DNA of 64,000 nucleotides. It comes from Hyphomicrobiales bacterium (GTDB lineage: Bacteria > Pseudomonadota > Alphaproteobacteria > Rhizobiales > Rhizobiaceae). A program made the position numbers and the translations under genes. Position 1 is the first letter of the stretch, and the number at the start of each line of letters is the position of its first letter. Below the pieces are notes generated by a model, which worked only from the letters and a program-made list of their open reading frames with translations, ran no database searches and was not told the DNA's origin. The DNA is taken from the NCBI GenBank assembly GCA_900465665.1, contig UBJO01000028.1, positions 33,986-97,985 on the forward strand, in the 5' to 3' direction. Positions 53,446 to 63,238 of the stretch are shown one piece after another.

Positions 53446-53575
53446 AAAACGAAGACGCCCACCGGATGCGCAATCCGATGGGCGTCCATACGTATGACCG
53501 GCAACTGGGAGGAGGACGTTGCAGGTCGATCGGGTTGTTTGGAAGGGAGGATAGATCCAAATCCCGATCATATCG
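53446..53575 (-). ncRNA. Candidate trans-acting small RNA of the alpha-r14 (NfeR1-like) type
   Basis: On the minus strand the sequence CCTCCTCCC (complement of 53507-53515) is the ultra-conserved anti-Shine-Dalgarno motif of the alpha-r14 small RNAs of Rhizobiales (Sinorhizobium Smr14C/NfeR1). A second CCTCCC lies 38 nt earlier (complement of 53545-53550). A strong terminator ends it: GACGCCCATCGGAT and ATCCGGTGGGCGTC form a 14-bp stem (53454-53486), followed by TTCGTTTT. Such RNAs block ribosome binding on ABC-transporter and other messages. The length (~125-130 nt) matches the family; the 5' end is estimated. Confidence 0.6.
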
Positions 53576-53858
53576 GCGGAAATCATATCCGAAAGCGTCC
53601 GGTAATCCGGTCCGGGTACATCCCCGGCTGCGCGCATGCTCAATGGCTTTGAGTGAAATATTGCGATGCAGTATATCGGTTGTCTCCATGCGCAATATGC
53701 ATGGCATGAGCAAACCTAAGGGCAAAGTCTTGCCGGGCGATTAACGGCCCTGCCGAAAGGGTCTGTGAAGGAAATCGCAAGGAGCCGTTTCCTCAATCGG
53801 CAAACCGCGTCTATAAAGTTGAAAAGTCAGGCGCAATTTTGCGTTTCGGGGGTAGGGC
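53576..53858. other. Intergenic region upstream of the candidate small RNA and DUF2157 gene
   Basis: 280 nt. It contains ATATTGCGATGCAGTATAT (53658-53676) and a reversed GCAATAT (53693-53699), the third occurrence of the ATTGC/GCAGT motif seen near both DUF1127 genes. Promoters for the leftward RNA and for the rightward DUF2157 gene should lie here; no coding gene is convincing. Confidence 0.4.
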
Positions 53859-54962
53859 ATGTATCGCGGACGTCTTGAGAGGGATTTGTCGCAGTGGGTC
53901 GGCAAGGGGTTGCTCACCGAGCAGACCGCCGATGCGCTGCTCAAGGAATATGACGGGCGTCCGGCAAGCTTCAGCCTCGGCAATGTGCTGATGATCCTCG
54001 CGGCCATCCTGCTCGGCGCAGCCATTCTTCTGGTGGTCGCGTCCAACTGGGAGGCGATACCGCGTCTGGTCAGGATGTTCTTCATCCTCGCGCTTATCTG
54101 GTCCGTCCATCTCGGCGCCGGTGCTGCCCTTGTCCGTGGCCAGATCGCCGCCGCCAACGCGCTGCTTGTTATCGGCACGCTCACCTTCGGCGGCGCCATC
54201 TCGCTGGTCGGGCAGATGTATCATCTGTCGGGTGACGAGCAGACGGTCATGTATCTCTGGTTCGCCATGGCGGTGGTCTCGGCCGTGCTGTTCCGCTCGG
54301 GCGTGGTGTCGGGCGTGGCGGGCTTCCTCGCCTGGGGCAGCTTCGGCCTGTATCTCAGCGGCTCCGACATGCGCCTGATGACGCTTGATTCATGGGCAGC
54401 ACCCGTCATGGCGGCGATCGTCGTGGCCTTGGTGCGCTACACCGGCGCTGGCCGCGTTCGCCATCTGGCCTACCTGCTGCTGCTTGGCTGGCTCGCCTGG
54501 CTCTACACGCTGAATTCCGATCTGTGGCTGGCGCTGATCTATGTCATCGGCGGCATGGCGGTCTTCGTTCTGGTCAGCCTGCCGGTTGCGCGCCTGTCCT
54601 CGCTGATCAGGGGCGCCGGCGCCGCACCTGCCTTCTATTCCTTCCTGCTTGCCGTCATCGGCCTGTTCCTGCTGCATGTGGAACTCGATGCCAGCAAATG
54701 GGTTCTCCCGCTCGGCATCGTGACACTCGCCGCCTCCGTGCTGGCGATCGCCTTGCAGGGGCGTGACAACGGCGCCGTCCGCTATCTGGCCTACACGGTC
54801 TTCGCGGTCGAAATTCTCTATCTCGGCTCGGTGACTGTTGGTTCCATCCTCGGCACCTCGGGGCTCTTTCTCTGCTCCGGCCTCTTCGTCGCGGCCGTGG
54901 CCTGGATCGTCATCCGTCTTGAACGAAGATTTGCCGGCAAGGCCAGGGAGGCGGTCCAATGA
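53859..54962 (+). CDS. DUF2157 multi-pass membrane protein
   Basis: 367 residues. A soluble N-terminal helix pair (MYRGRLERDLSQWVGKGLLT, ADALLKEYDG) typical of DUF2157 is followed by about ten to twelve hydrophobic segments (for example LGNVLMILAAILLGAAIL and WAAPVMAAIVVALV). Function is unknown across the family. The stop overlaps the start of the next gene by 4 nt (ATGA). DUF2157 is regularly paired with GDYXXLXY proteins, as here, suggesting one membrane complex. Confidence 0.88.
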   Translation: MYRGRLERDLSQWVGKGLLTEQTADALLKEYDGRPASFSLGNVLMILAAILLGAAILLVVASNWEAIPRLVRMFFILALIWSVHLGAGAALVRGQIAAANALLVIGTLTFGGAISLVGQMYHLSGDEQTVMYLWFAMAVVSAVLFRSGVVSGVAGFLAWGSFGLYLSGSDMRLMTLDSWAAPVMAAIVVALVRYTGAGRVRHLAYLLLLGWLAWLYTLNSDLWLALIYVIGGMAVFVLVSLPVARLSSLIRGAGAAPAFYSFLLAVIGLFLLHVELDASKWVLPLGIVTLAASVLAIALQGRDNGAVRYLAYTVFAVEILYLGSVTVGSILGTSGLFLCSGLFVAAVAWIVIRLERRFAGKAREAVQ

Positions 54963-55552
54963 GTATATTCTCCTTCAAGGGCTATTCGAAACGCCGCTGC
55001 GTCACCGCCGCCGTCACCGTGGCGCTGCTGCAGACAGCCGTGCTCGGCTACATCGTGCAGAGCCGCGCATCTGTCCTGCGCAACGGAACGCAGGTTCTGT
55101 TGAAGACGGCGCCCGTCGATCCGCGCGACTTCCTGCGCGGCGATTACGTGGTGCTGAACTACGACATCTCCTCCGTGCCCGTCTCCTCGATATTGGGCGC
55201 CATGCCGAAGGAGGCCGCCGAGCGCAGCCTTTGGGTGCGCATCAAGCCGGGCGAGGGCGGTTTCTGGCAGATCGCCGAATCATCCTTCGACAAGCTTCCG
55301 CCAGCCGACGGTACGGCCGTGCTCCACACCCAGCCCTTCTATAGCTACGGCGAAACGTCTCAGGCCGAAACCATCCGCGTCGAATACGGTATCGAGCGCT
55401 ATTACGTTCCTGAGGGCGCCGGACATGCGCTGGAAGAGGCGCGCCGTGATGGGCAGGTGTCGATTGCTGCAAGCGTTGGCGCCAATGGCATGGCGCAGAT
55501 CAAAAGCCTGCTGGTGGACGGCAAGCCGGCCTATGAGGAGCCGCTTTACTGA
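54959..55552 (+). CDS. GDYXXLXY domain-containing membrane protein
   Basis: 197 residues. One N-terminal membrane helix (VTAAVTVALLQTAVLGYIV) anchors a periplasmic domain containing the name-giving motif in RDFLRGDYVVLNYDIS (GDYVVLNY near residue 60). The C-terminal part has RVEYGIERYYVPEGAG, also conserved in the family. Translationally coupled to the DUF2157 gene. Biochemical role unknown. Confidence 0.9.
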   Translation: MSIFSFKGYSKRRCVTAAVTVALLQTAVLGYIVQSRASVLRNGTQVLLKTAPVDPRDFLRGDYVVLNYDISSVPVSSILGAMPKEAAERSLWVRIKPGEGGFWQIAESSFDKLPPADGTAVLHTQPFYSYGETSQAETIRVEYGIERYYVPEGAGHALEEARRDGQVSIAASVGANGMAQIKSLLVDGKPAYEEPLY

Positions 55553-55708
55553 GTTTGACCGCTTGCGGGCGCAAGTCCGCGCGGTGGCGGGAAAAATCGC
55601 TGTCATTTGACCTTCATTTTTCCTTTGCCTCCTCCAAATCGGGTGATATAGAGACGCCGCGCTCCGGAAGGCCTCATGTGCAGGCATATGCATGCGGTTT
55701 TTGAGAAC

Positions 55709-55793
<85 letters not shown>

Positions 55794-55975
55794 AAGCTGG
55801 CTTGCAGGCGAGGGACCGAAAACGGTGCCCCTCGATTGCCCGGAGCCAAGCGCCGTTCCGCTCACGCAGAACGAAGAAGAATTGAGAACAAGCCACGCCC
55901 GGCACTTTCCGGCGTCGTGCTCATCGAAACGAACGGCGTCTGGGCACGGCCGCCACGAATTGAAGGTAGGAAGAC

Positions 55976-57451
55976 ATGCAGGTTATCGAAACGCTCGCTG
56001 AAGGGCTGAAGCGCGAAATCAAGGTCGTAATCCCGGCCAAGGACATGGAAACCAAGATGAACGAGCGTCTTGCCGACGTGAAGGACAAGGTCCGGATCAA
56101 CGGCTTCCGTCCGGGCAAGGTTCCGGCCGCTCACCTCAAGAAGGTTTACGGCAAGTCCATCATGGCCGACCTCGTCAACGAGATCGTCCGCGAACAGCCG
56201 ACCTCCATTCTCGCCGAGCGCGGCGAAAAGTCCGCCACGCAGCCTGAAATCGCGATGACGGAAGACAAGGACGAAGCAGAACTGATCCTGTCGGCTCAGA
56301 AGGATTTCGAGTTCACGCTCTCCTACGAAGTTCTGCCCCCGATCGAACTGAAGTCCGTCAAGGGCGTCAAGATCACCCGTGAAGTCGTTGATATCTCCGA
56401 CGAGGAAGTCAACGAGCAGGTTCTCAAGGTCGCTGAAAGCGCCCGTTCCTACGAGACCAAGAAGGGCAAGGCCGCAGACGGCGACCGCATCACCATGGAC
56501 TACGTCGGCAAGGTCGACGGCGTTGCCTTCGAAGGCGGCACCGACCAGGGCGCCGAACTTGTTCTCGGCTCGGGCCGTTTCATCCCCGGCTTCGAAGAAC
56601 AGCTCGTCGGCACCAAGGCTGGCGACGAAAAGACCATCAACGTCACGTTCCCGGCTGACTACCCGGCCAAGAACCTCGCTGGCGCTGAAGCCACCTTCGA
56701 CGTCACCGTCAAGGATGTTGCTGCTCCTGCCGACGTTGAAATCAACGACGAACTGGCTCAGAAGCTCGGCCTGGAATCGGCTGACCGTCTGAAGGAAATC
56801 GTTCGCGGCCAGATCGAATCGCAGTACGGCTCGATGACCCGCCAGAAGGTCAAGCGTCAGATCCTCGACCAGCTCGACGAAATGTACAAGTTCGAGACCC
56901 CGGCTTCGCTCGTCGACGCCGAGTACAACGGCATCTGGAACCAGGTTGCCAACGACCTCGCACAGTCCGGCAAGACCTTCGAAGACGAAGACACGACGGA
57001 AGAGCAGGCTCGCGAAGAGTACAAGAAGCTCGCTGAGCGCCGCGTTCGCCTCGGCCTCGTTCTCTCCGAAATCGGCGAAAAAGCCGGCGTCGAAGTGAGC
57101 GAAGACGAAATGCAGCGCGCCATCTATGAGCAGCTGCGTCAGTATCCGGGCCAGGAAAAGCAGATCCTCGAATTCTTCCGCAGCCAGCCGGGTGCGGCCG
57201 CTTCGATCCGCGCGCCGATCTTCGAAGAGAAGGTCATCGACCATCTGCTGACCGAACTCGACGTCACCGACAAGAAGGTCACCAAGGAAGAGCTGCTCGC
57301 CGACGAAGAAGGCGAAGGCTCCGAGAAGGAAGCCAAGAAGGCCGCTCCGAGGAAGAAGGCTGCCAAGGCTGAAGCCGCCGAAGGCGAAGAAGCTGCTCCG
57401 AAGAAGAAGGCCGCTCCGAAGAAGAAGGCTTCCGAGGAAGGCGCCGAGTAA
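55976..57451 (+). CDS. tig: Trigger factor (ribosome-bound chaperone, FKBP-type PPIase)
   Basis: 491 residues. The N-terminal ribosome-binding domain contains [17 protein letters not shown] (signature FRxGxxP). The FKBP-like domain (~150-240) has [18 protein letters not shown] and [19 protein letters not shown] helical C-terminal chaperone domain follows. A Lys/Ala/Glu-rich tail (repeats of APKKKA type) extends the end beyond the E. coli length. The start at 55976 has AGGAAG before it. Own terminator downstream. Confidence 0.97.
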   Translation: MQVIETLAEGLKREIKVVIPAKDMETKMNERLADVKDKVRINGFRPGKVPAAHLKKVYGKSIMADLVNEIVREQPTSILAERGEKSATQPEIAMTEDKDEAELILSAQKDFEFTLSYEVLPPIELKSVKGVKITREVVDISDEEVNEQVLKVAESARSYETKKGKAADGDRITMDYVGKVDGVAFEGGTDQGAELVLGSGRFIPGFEEQLVGTKAGDEKTINVTFPADYPAKNLAGAEATFDVTVKDVAAPADVEINDELAQKLGLESADRLKEIVRGQIESQYGSMTRQKVKRQILDQLDEMYKFETPASLVDAEYNGIWNQVANDLAQSGKTFEDEDTTEEQAREEYKKLAERRVRLGLVLSEIGEKAGVEVSEDEMQRAIYEQLRQYPGQEKQILEFFRSQPGAAASIRAPIFEEKVIDHLLTELDVTDKKVTKEELLADEEGEGSEKEAKKAAPRKKAAKAEAAEGEEAAPKKKAAPKKKASEEGAE

Positions 57452-57476
57452 TCTCCGGCCAATCGATCCAACGAAA

Positions 57477-57501
57477 AACCCCGCTTCAAGCGGGGTTTTT
57501 T
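57477..57501 (+). terminator. Rho-independent terminator after tig
   Basis: CCCCGC (57479-57484) and GCGGGG (57490-57495) with loop TTCAA, followed by six T. About 28 nt after the stop. Confidence 0.9.
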
Positions 57502-57533
57502 GTGCTCAAAATTTGAAGTCGGGAAACGCCGGC

Positions 57534-59321
57534 TCAGCCCGCCCGATGCGCATGCGTAAGCTCGTTGACCTTCTTGATATGCGAGACCGCCGCCTGTCCG
57601 CCAGCCGTCTTTGTGAAGAGCTCCAGCGTCTCGTCCTCGTGGTCACCAACAGGTGTCAATGCCTGGTCCATATAGGTCTTGGCATTCTTGTCGCGTGAAA
57701 TCATGAAGGCGGTGACCGCCAGTCGCGCGATCGTGCCGCCAAGCTTCAGATGCTTGGCGATCGTCTCGCCGACGAAGCGTGGCCAGAAGACCAGGTCGCT
57801 CTCGCGTGGCAGGTCCGGCCGGCGCTCCGAGGGGTGCTTCAACCGCAACAGCCCACTCTGCAGCGGATGCACGTTTTCAAGCGGCACGGTAGTCGCGAAC
57901 GACACCAGAACCTTGACCAGTCGCGCCAACGGTACCCCGGTCGCCACCGCCCGGCGCAGTAGCGTCTTCATATGCTCCGGCGAATAGTAGAGCGACCATG
58001 CTTCCTGATAGATGCTCTCCCACTCCTGCCTGCTCATCTTCGGGTGCTCGGTGCAGACATGCTCGACATCGTAGATGTTGAGATCCGGATCCATCGCCAC
58101 GCCCTTGCGGAACAGCGTCTGGTGATCTTCCGAGCCGGGCAGCGGGGTCAACACGAAGAACTCGATCACGTCGAGCGGCAACTCGTGCTGGATGATCGCG
58201 ATATCCCGGCGGATCGATTCCGGCGTATCGGCCGGGAAGCCAAGGATGTAGCCGGCCAGCGTCATGATCCCCTGCGCCTTCCAGGCGAGCAGCATCTTGC
58301 GGTATTCGGTGATCTTGTTCTGGTTCTTCTTCGCCGCCGTCAGATTGTCGGGGTTGACGTTCTCCAGCCCGATGAACACGCGGGTGACGCCGGCGCGCTT
58401 CGATTTCTCGATGAAGTTGGGGATCTTGTGGCAGAGCGTATCGACCTGGATCATCAAGCCGAGCGGAATGCCATCCTTTTCACGCAGCTGGATCAACCGA
58501 TCGAAGATCGCTTCCCAATCCTTGTTGCGGGCGAAGTTGTCGTCGGTGATGAAGAATTTGTGGATGCCCTGCGCCCAATTCATCCGCACCAGCTTCTCGA
58601 CATCATCGGCCGTGCGGAAGCGCGACTTGCGGCCCTGCACGTTGATGATGGTGCAGAAGGAACACTGGTAGGGACAGCCGCGACCGGCGTCGAAGCTGGT
58701 GCTCAATCCAAGCGTCTGCGCGACATTGACCTTCGGCAGGAACGGAACAGCGGCGCCTTCGATGCTCGGAAGATCGTTCATGAAATTGTAGAGCGGCGCC
58801 AGCGTGCCCGATGCGGCGTCCTGCAGCACCTTGTCCAGCCGCCCCTCGACTTCGCCCGCGAACATCGAGATGCCCATCTCGCGGCATTCGTCGAGCCCAA
58901 CGGCATGGTCGTCGAGCATCGACAGACACCCGGAGACATGAAAGCCACCCATCGCCACCGGAATGCCGGCATCGCGGAAGGGCCGGGCGATATCGAGCGC
59001 GCGCGGATACTGGTTCGATTGCACGCCGACCAGCGCCACCATGCCGAAATTGCCGTTGGCTTTCAGCTGCCGCAGCAATGCTGAGGTGTTCACCCGCGTA
59101 TTGGTCTCGTCGATAACGGTGATGTCGATGCCGACACCGGGTCCGAGCACCCGCCGCTCGGCGCAATCGGCGGCAATTCCGTAGAGCGCCGCCAGCGAGT
59201 TGGACGGGATCATCGCCCGCCACCAGCGGATGACGTAGCCGTCGTCGTCATAGTGCGACGGCTTGATGAGGATGAGCTGGAAATTCCGGTCAGTCGTCTC
59301 GGATTGTTCGCGCACGGTCAC
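57534..59321 (-). CDS. B12-binding domain radical SAM protein
   Basis: 595 residues. An N-terminal cobalamin-binding-like Rossmann domain (~residues 60-170: VALVGVQSNQYPRALDIA, GIPVAMGGFHVSG) is followed by a radical SAM core with the 4Fe-4S motif in GRGCPYQCSFCTI (CxxxCxxC near residue 222), FITDDNFARNKDWEAIF and FVLTPLPGSEDHQ. The C-terminal ~150 residues are helical. Members methylate or rearrange unactivated carbons; the substrate here is unknown. It stands alone. Strong, long gene with normal codon use. Confidence 0.88.
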   Translation of the reverse strand: MTVREQSETTDRNFQLILIKPSHYDDDGYVIRWWRAMIPSNSLAALYGIAADCAERRVLGPGVGIDITVIDETNTRVNTSALLRQLKANGNFGMVALVGVQSNQYPRALDIARPFRDAGIPVAMGGFHVSGCLSMLDDHAVGLDECREMGISMFAGEVEGRLDKVLQDAASGTLAPLYNFMNDLPSIEGAAVPFLPKVNVAQTLGLSTSFDAGRGCPYQCSFCTIINVQGRKSRFRTADDVEKLVRMNWAQGIHKFFITDDNFARNKDWEAIFDRLIQLREKDGIPLGLMIQVDTLCHKIPNFIEKSKRAGVTRVFIGLENVNPDNLTAAKKNQNKITEYRKMLLAWKAQGIMTLAGYILGFPADTPESIRRDIAIIQHELPLDVIEFFVLTPLPGSEDHQTLFRKGVAMDPDLNIYDVEHVCTEHPKMSRQEWESIYQEAWSLYYSPEHMKTLLRRAVATGVPLARLVKVLVSFATTVPLENVHPLQSGLLRLKHPSERRPDLPRESDLVFWPRFVGETIAKHLKLGGTIARLAVTAFMISRDKNAKTYMDQALTPVGDHEDETLELFTKTAGGQAAVSHIKKVNELTHAHRAG

Positions 59322-59501
59322 TCGCTGATTAGAGAGTCCCCCAGTGACATGAACGCTATCAGACGCAGCCGATTATACAAGCTGCGCCTATTACGAGGTT
59401 GTCAGGCGTCGAAACGCCTTCGTGGAGACTGTCAACAAACGGGCTGATGTGCTTGATAGTGCTTACCACCACGCGGATGCGCGTGGCGTCACGCGAAAAG
59501 C

Positions 59502-60908
59502 TCAGAGCTCCGACTTGATATCGCCCATCCGGTTCCAGGCATCGAGGCCGGCGATCTTGTACGCTTCGGCGAGAGTCGGGTAGTTGAACGTGTTCTCGAC
59601 GAAATACTCGACCGTTCCCTTGAGGTTCAATACGGCCTGGCCGATATGCACCAGCTCGGTAGCGCCTTCGCCGACAATATGGACGCCGAGCAGGCGGCGT
59701 GTCTTGAGCGAGAAGATAAGTTTCAGGAGACCGGTATCGAGGCCCATGATATGGCCGCGCGAGGTCTCGCGGAAACGGGCGATGCCGCATTCGTAGGGAA
59801 TGCCGCGTTCCTTCATCTCTTCTTCCGTCAAGCCGCAGGTCGAAATTTCCGGCACGGCATAGATCCCGTAGGGGAAGTATTTCGGCGGCTCCTTGGCAAC
59901 GGCACCGACGGCGACGCGCGCCGCGATGCGGCCCTGTTCCATCGAGGTGGACGCCAGGCTCGGGAAGCCGACGACGTCGCCTGCCGCGTAAATGCCGGGC
60001 ACCGACGTCTCGAACGTCTCGGGATTGACCTTCAGGCGGCCACGGCTGTCGGCCTCCAAGCCCGCCGCCTTCAGGTTCAGCGCATCGGTGGCGCCCATGC
60101 GGCCGGCCGCGAACAGAACCATGTCGGTCACCAGGCGGCGACCATTGTCGAGAATGAGCTCGACCTTGCCGTCATCGAGCTTGGTGACCTTCTCCGCCTT
60201 GGTGCCGAGCATGATCTTCATGTTGCGGTCGCGAAGCTGGTAGGTGAAGTCCTCGACGATTTCCTTGTCGATGAAATCGAGCATCGTCGATTTCGGATCG
60301 ATTAGCGTGACGGCGGTGTCGAGCGCGCTGAAGATCGTCGCATATTCGATGCCGATGACGCCGGCGCCGATCACCACCATGGAGCGCGGCAGTTCCTCGA
60401 TATCGAGCAGCTCGTCGCTGTCGAGAACCGTCTTGTTGTCGAAGGGGATATAGTCAGGGCGGAACGGCTTGGTGCCGACCGCAAGCAGGATGCTGGCGGC
60501 CGAGACGCGCATGACTTCGCCGTCGTCCTTGACGATTTCGAGCGTCGAGGCATCGATGAAGCTCGCCTTGCCGCGCAGGTGCTGCACGCGGTTACGCGCG
60601 AACTGGTGCTCAAGCACTTCCACTTCATGATCGAGCGTGATCAGCAGGCGGCGGCGCAGGTCCTCGGCGCTGATCTCCTGCTTGACCCGGTAGGCCTTGC
60701 CGTAAAAGCCGCGCTCGCGCCAGCCGGAAAGATTAAGCGCCGTTTCGCGCAAGGTCTTCGAGGGGATGGTGCCGGTATGGACGGAGACGCCGCCGACGCG
60801 CTTGCCCTGCTCGATGACGAGGACCTTCTTGCCGAGCTTGGCGGCCTGAATAGCACCACGGCGACCGGCCGGGCCGCTCCCCACAACAACGAGATCGTAT
60901 TGAAACAT
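59502..60908 (-). CDS. sthA: Soluble (Si-specific) NAD(P)+ transhydrogenase
   Basis: 468 residues of the flavoprotein disulphide reductase fold. FAD motif YDLVVVGSGPAGRRGAIQAA, NAD motif VVIGAGVIGIEYATIFSAL and C-terminal dimer interface are all present. The redox-active CxxxxC pair of dihydrolipoamide dehydrogenases is replaced by VSVHTGTIPSKTLRE, as expected for SthA, which moves hydride between NADPH and NAD. The ATG at 60908 (MFQYDLVVVG) is the family start. Confidence 0.94.
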   Translation of the reverse strand: MFQYDLVVVGSGPAGRRGAIQAAKLGKKVLVIEQGKRVGGVSVHTGTIPSKTLRETALNLSGWRERGFYGKAYRVKQEISAEDLRRRLLITLDHEVEVLEHQFARNRVQHLRGKASFIDASTLEIVKDDGEVMRVSAASILLAVGTKPFRPDYIPFDNKTVLDSDELLDIEELPRSMVVIGAGVIGIEYATIFSALDTAVTLIDPKSTMLDFIDKEIVEDFTYQLRDRNMKIMLGTKAEKVTKLDDGKVELILDNGRRLVTDMVLFAAGRMGATDALNLKAAGLEADSRGRLKVNPETFETSVPGIYAAGDVVGFPSLASTSMEQGRIAARVAVGAVAKEPPKYFPYGIYAVPEISTCGLTEEEMKERGIPYECGIARFRETSRGHIMGLDTGLLKLIFSLKTRRLLGVHIVGEGATELVHIGQAVLNLKGTVEYFVENTFNYPTLAEAYKIAGLDAWNRMGDIKSEL

Positions 60909-61152
60909 GGAAGCAGGCCCCGGTTGAAAAGCTGGAATCATATTGCGACGCAAAATGGCGCGTTCACAGGTATCCGGTCAATGTTGCAGATTGATTTACG
61001 GCCGAATATTAGGAATGAGCGAGACGAAATAAGGGCGGCGGTGTCGGTGCTGCGGGATGGTTCGTCATAGAGACGGCCATCGACGATGAGAACGAATGGG
61101 TCGCTCCAGAATAGCGGATCCGACCTGCGCGGGGAAAATCGCGGCGGCGATT

Positions 61153-61962
61153 TCAGATCAGCCGCAAGCCCTTGAGGCTGGCATGGCCATCCTTGCCGAT
61201 GATGATGTGGTCGTGCACCGTGATCCCGAGCGGCTTGGCCGTATCGATGATCATCTTGGTCATGTCGATATCGGCGCGCGACGGCGTGGGATCGCCGGAC
61301 GGGTGGTTATGCACCAGAATGATCGCGGTGGCCGAAAGCTCCAGCGCGCGGCGCACCACTTCGCGCGGATAGACCGGTGTGTGATCGACCGTGCCATGCC
61401 CCTGGACTTCGTCGGCGATCAGCGCGTTGCGCTTGTCGAGGAACAGGATCCGGAATTGCTCGCGGGTCTCATGCGCCATGGCGGCGTGGCAGTATTCGAT
61501 CACAGACGACCACGACGACAGCACCTGCTTGCCGCGCAGTTCGCTCTTCAGCGTCCGGTGCGCGATGGTCGATATCAGCTTCAGATCGAGCGCCACGGCT
61601 TCACCGACGCCCTTCACCTCCTGCAGCAGCGCGATCGGCGCGCCGAAGACGGCGGCGAGCGAGCCGAAGCGGTCGAGCAGCGCCTTGGCGATCGGCTTGG
61701 TATCGCGGCGCGGGATCAGCCGGAACAGCATCAGCTCCAGCATCTCGTAATCGGCAAGCGCCGTATCGCCATGATCGCGGAAGCGCTGGCGCAGCCGCTC
61801 GCGGTGGCCGTGATAATGCTCTTCCTTGGCGGGCGAGGGCCGAAGCGCTGCGGGCTTGCCGGCCTGCTCGGCGAAGAAGGACCGCTCGTCCATGCCATCG
61901 TCCTCATCCGCCGCGAAAGGCAGCTCCAGGTCTTCGGAATGGGAAACCGGTCCTTTTGCCAT
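61153..61962 (-). CDS. radC: RadC family JAB-domain protein
   Basis: 269 residues. An acidic N-terminal tail is followed by a helix-hairpin-helix-like part ([39 protein letters not shown]) and a JAB/MPN metalloprotease-like domain with the signature [19 protein letters not shown] (metal ligands His, His, Asp). Despite the name, a role in recombination repair is not established. The start at 61962 lies 7 nt after the map stop, so both genes are in one operon. Confidence 0.92.
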   Translation of the reverse strand: MAKGPVSHSEDLELPFAADEDDGMDERSFFAEQAGKPAALRPSPAKEEHYHGHRERLRQRFRDHGDTALADYEMLELMLFRLIPRRDTKPIAKALLDRFGSLAAVFGAPIALLQEVKGVGEAVALDLKLISTIAHRTLKSELRGKQVLSSWSSVIEYCHAAMAHETREQFRILFLDKRNALIADEVQGHGTVDHTPVYPREVVRRALELSATAIILVHNHPSGDPTPSRADIDMTKMIIDTAKPLGITVHDHIIIGKDGHASLKGLRLI

Positions 61963-61969
61963 CAGCGGC

Positions 61970-62806
61970 TCATTTTGTGAGGGGTGGCAGGCCCGGGCGG
62001 TCGAGCCCGCCGGGCGACAGCGTGAAGATCTCGCAGCCATCGGCGGTGACGCCGACCGTGTGCTCGTATTGCGCGGATAGCGACCGGTCGCGGGTAACGG
62101 CGGTCCAGCCATCGGCCAGCACCTTCACATGCGGGCGACCGAGGTTGATCATCGGCTCGATCGTGAAGATCATGCCCTCGCGCAATTCAGGCCCCTCGCT
62201 GGCGCGGCCGTAATGCAGGATATTCGGGCTGTCGTGAAACAGCGCGCCGACCCCATGGCCGCAGAAATCGCGCACGACGGAGCAGCGCTCGGCCTCGGCA
62301 TAGGTCTGGATCGCCTCGCCGATGGCGCCGGTGCGCGCACCGGGGCGCACGGCGGCAATCCCGCGCATCAGCGATTCATAGGTCACTTCGAGCAGCCGCT
62401 CGGCGGCGCGCTTGACTGTGCCGACGGTATACATGCGGCTGGAATCGCCATGCCAGCCATCGACCACATAGGTGACGTCGATATTGACGATATCGCCCTC
62501 GCGCAGCGGCTTGGCATCCGGGATGCCGTGGCACACGACATGGTTGATCGAGGTGCAGGTGGATTTCGTATAGCCGCGGTAATTGAGCGTCGCCGGAACG
62601 GCGCCATTCTCAAGCCCGAAATCGAAGACGAAACGATCGATCGCATCGGTCGTCACACCCGGCTTGACGATATCATCAAGCGCATCGAGACACCGGGCGG
62701 TGACCTGGCACGCCTTGCGCATGCCCGCGAAGGCATCGGCGCCGTAGAGCCTGATGGCGCCGGTATTCTTGGATGGCGCGGAGGAGGCTTCGATATAGTT
62801 TACCAT
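61970..62806 (-). CDS. map: Type I methionine aminopeptidase
   Basis: 278 residues. The metal ligands of the pita-bread fold appear in order: the first Asp in [20 protein letters not shown] (two Asp), His in [15 protein letters not shown], Glu in [13 protein letters not shown] and the last Glu in QYEHTVGVT. Removes the initiator Met from nascent proteins. Two starts are possible: 62806 ([10 protein letters not shown], with AAGG 8 nt upstream, preferred) and 62836. It leads radC. Confidence 0.95.
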   Translation of the reverse strand: MVNYIEASSAPSKNTGAIRLYGADAFAGMRKACQVTARCLDALDDIVKPGVTTDAIDRFVFDFGLENGAVPATLNYRGYTKSTCTSINHVVCHGIPDAKPLREGDIVNIDVTYVVDGWHGDSSRMYTVGTVKRAAERLLEVTYESLMRGIAAVRPGARTGAIGEAIQTYAEAERCSVVRDFCGHGVGALFHDSPNILHYGRASEGPELREGMIFTIEPMINLGRPHVKVLADGWTAVTRDRSLSAQYEHTVGVTADGCEIFTLSPGGLDRPGLPPLTK

Positions 62807-62962
62807 TGCGGGGGCCTTAGCGGAAATTGTCGTCATTCATAATGCAGCTATGCCGGGTTCGTCCATTGCGATCAATGGGGGAGGCGCATTTAAGCTATCA
62901 CGCCTTCCGCGCACGCTGCCATCCCATTGGCAGCCGATCGAGCCACCCGGCGCCAGCAAGCC

Positions 62963-62997
62963 GGAAAACGAAAACGGCGCCCTTGCGGAGCGCCGTT
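62963..62997 (-). terminator. Terminator of the cold-shock gene
   Basis: AACGGCGC (62973-62980) and GCGCCGTT (62990-62997) form a perfect 8-bp stem, followed on the minus strand by TTTTCGTTTTCC. Confidence 0.88.
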
Positions 62998-63025
62998 CGC
63001 AGTCCTGCCGAGGCAGAAACCAGTA

Positions 63026-63238
63026 TTAGTTGGCCGAGATGTTGACGGCCTTCGGGCCCTTGCCCATGCGATCCGGCTCGGTGTCGAAGGTAACCTGCTG
63101 GCCTTCGCGGAGCGACTGGATGCCGGAAGCCTGGAGAGCGGAGATGTGAACGAATACGTCCTTCGCACCGCCATCAGGAGTGATGAAACCAAAACCCTTG
63201 TCCTGGTTGAAGAATTTTACGACGCCTTTGGTGGCCAT
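63026..63238 (-). CDS. Cold-shock domain protein (CspA family)
   Basis: 70 residues, a single cold-shock domain. RNP1 reads KGFGFITP and RNP2 reads VFVHIS. The strand order and the end GPKAVNIS are typical. It binds single-stranded RNA/DNA as an RNA chaperone. The ATG at 63238 is the family start ([15 protein letters not shown]), with AAAAGGA upstream. Its promoter probably lies well upstream in the long leader to the right. Confidence 0.95.
   Translation of the reverse strand: MATKGVVKFFNQDKGFGFITPDGGAKDVFVHISALQASGIQSLREGQQVTFDTEPDRMGKGPKAVNISAN

Noticed and set aside
53300..53725. A 141-codon minus-strand frame over the small-RNA candidate
   Set aside because: No ribosome site, Cys/Ser/Pro/Arg-rich random composition, and it spans a strong terminator hairpin.
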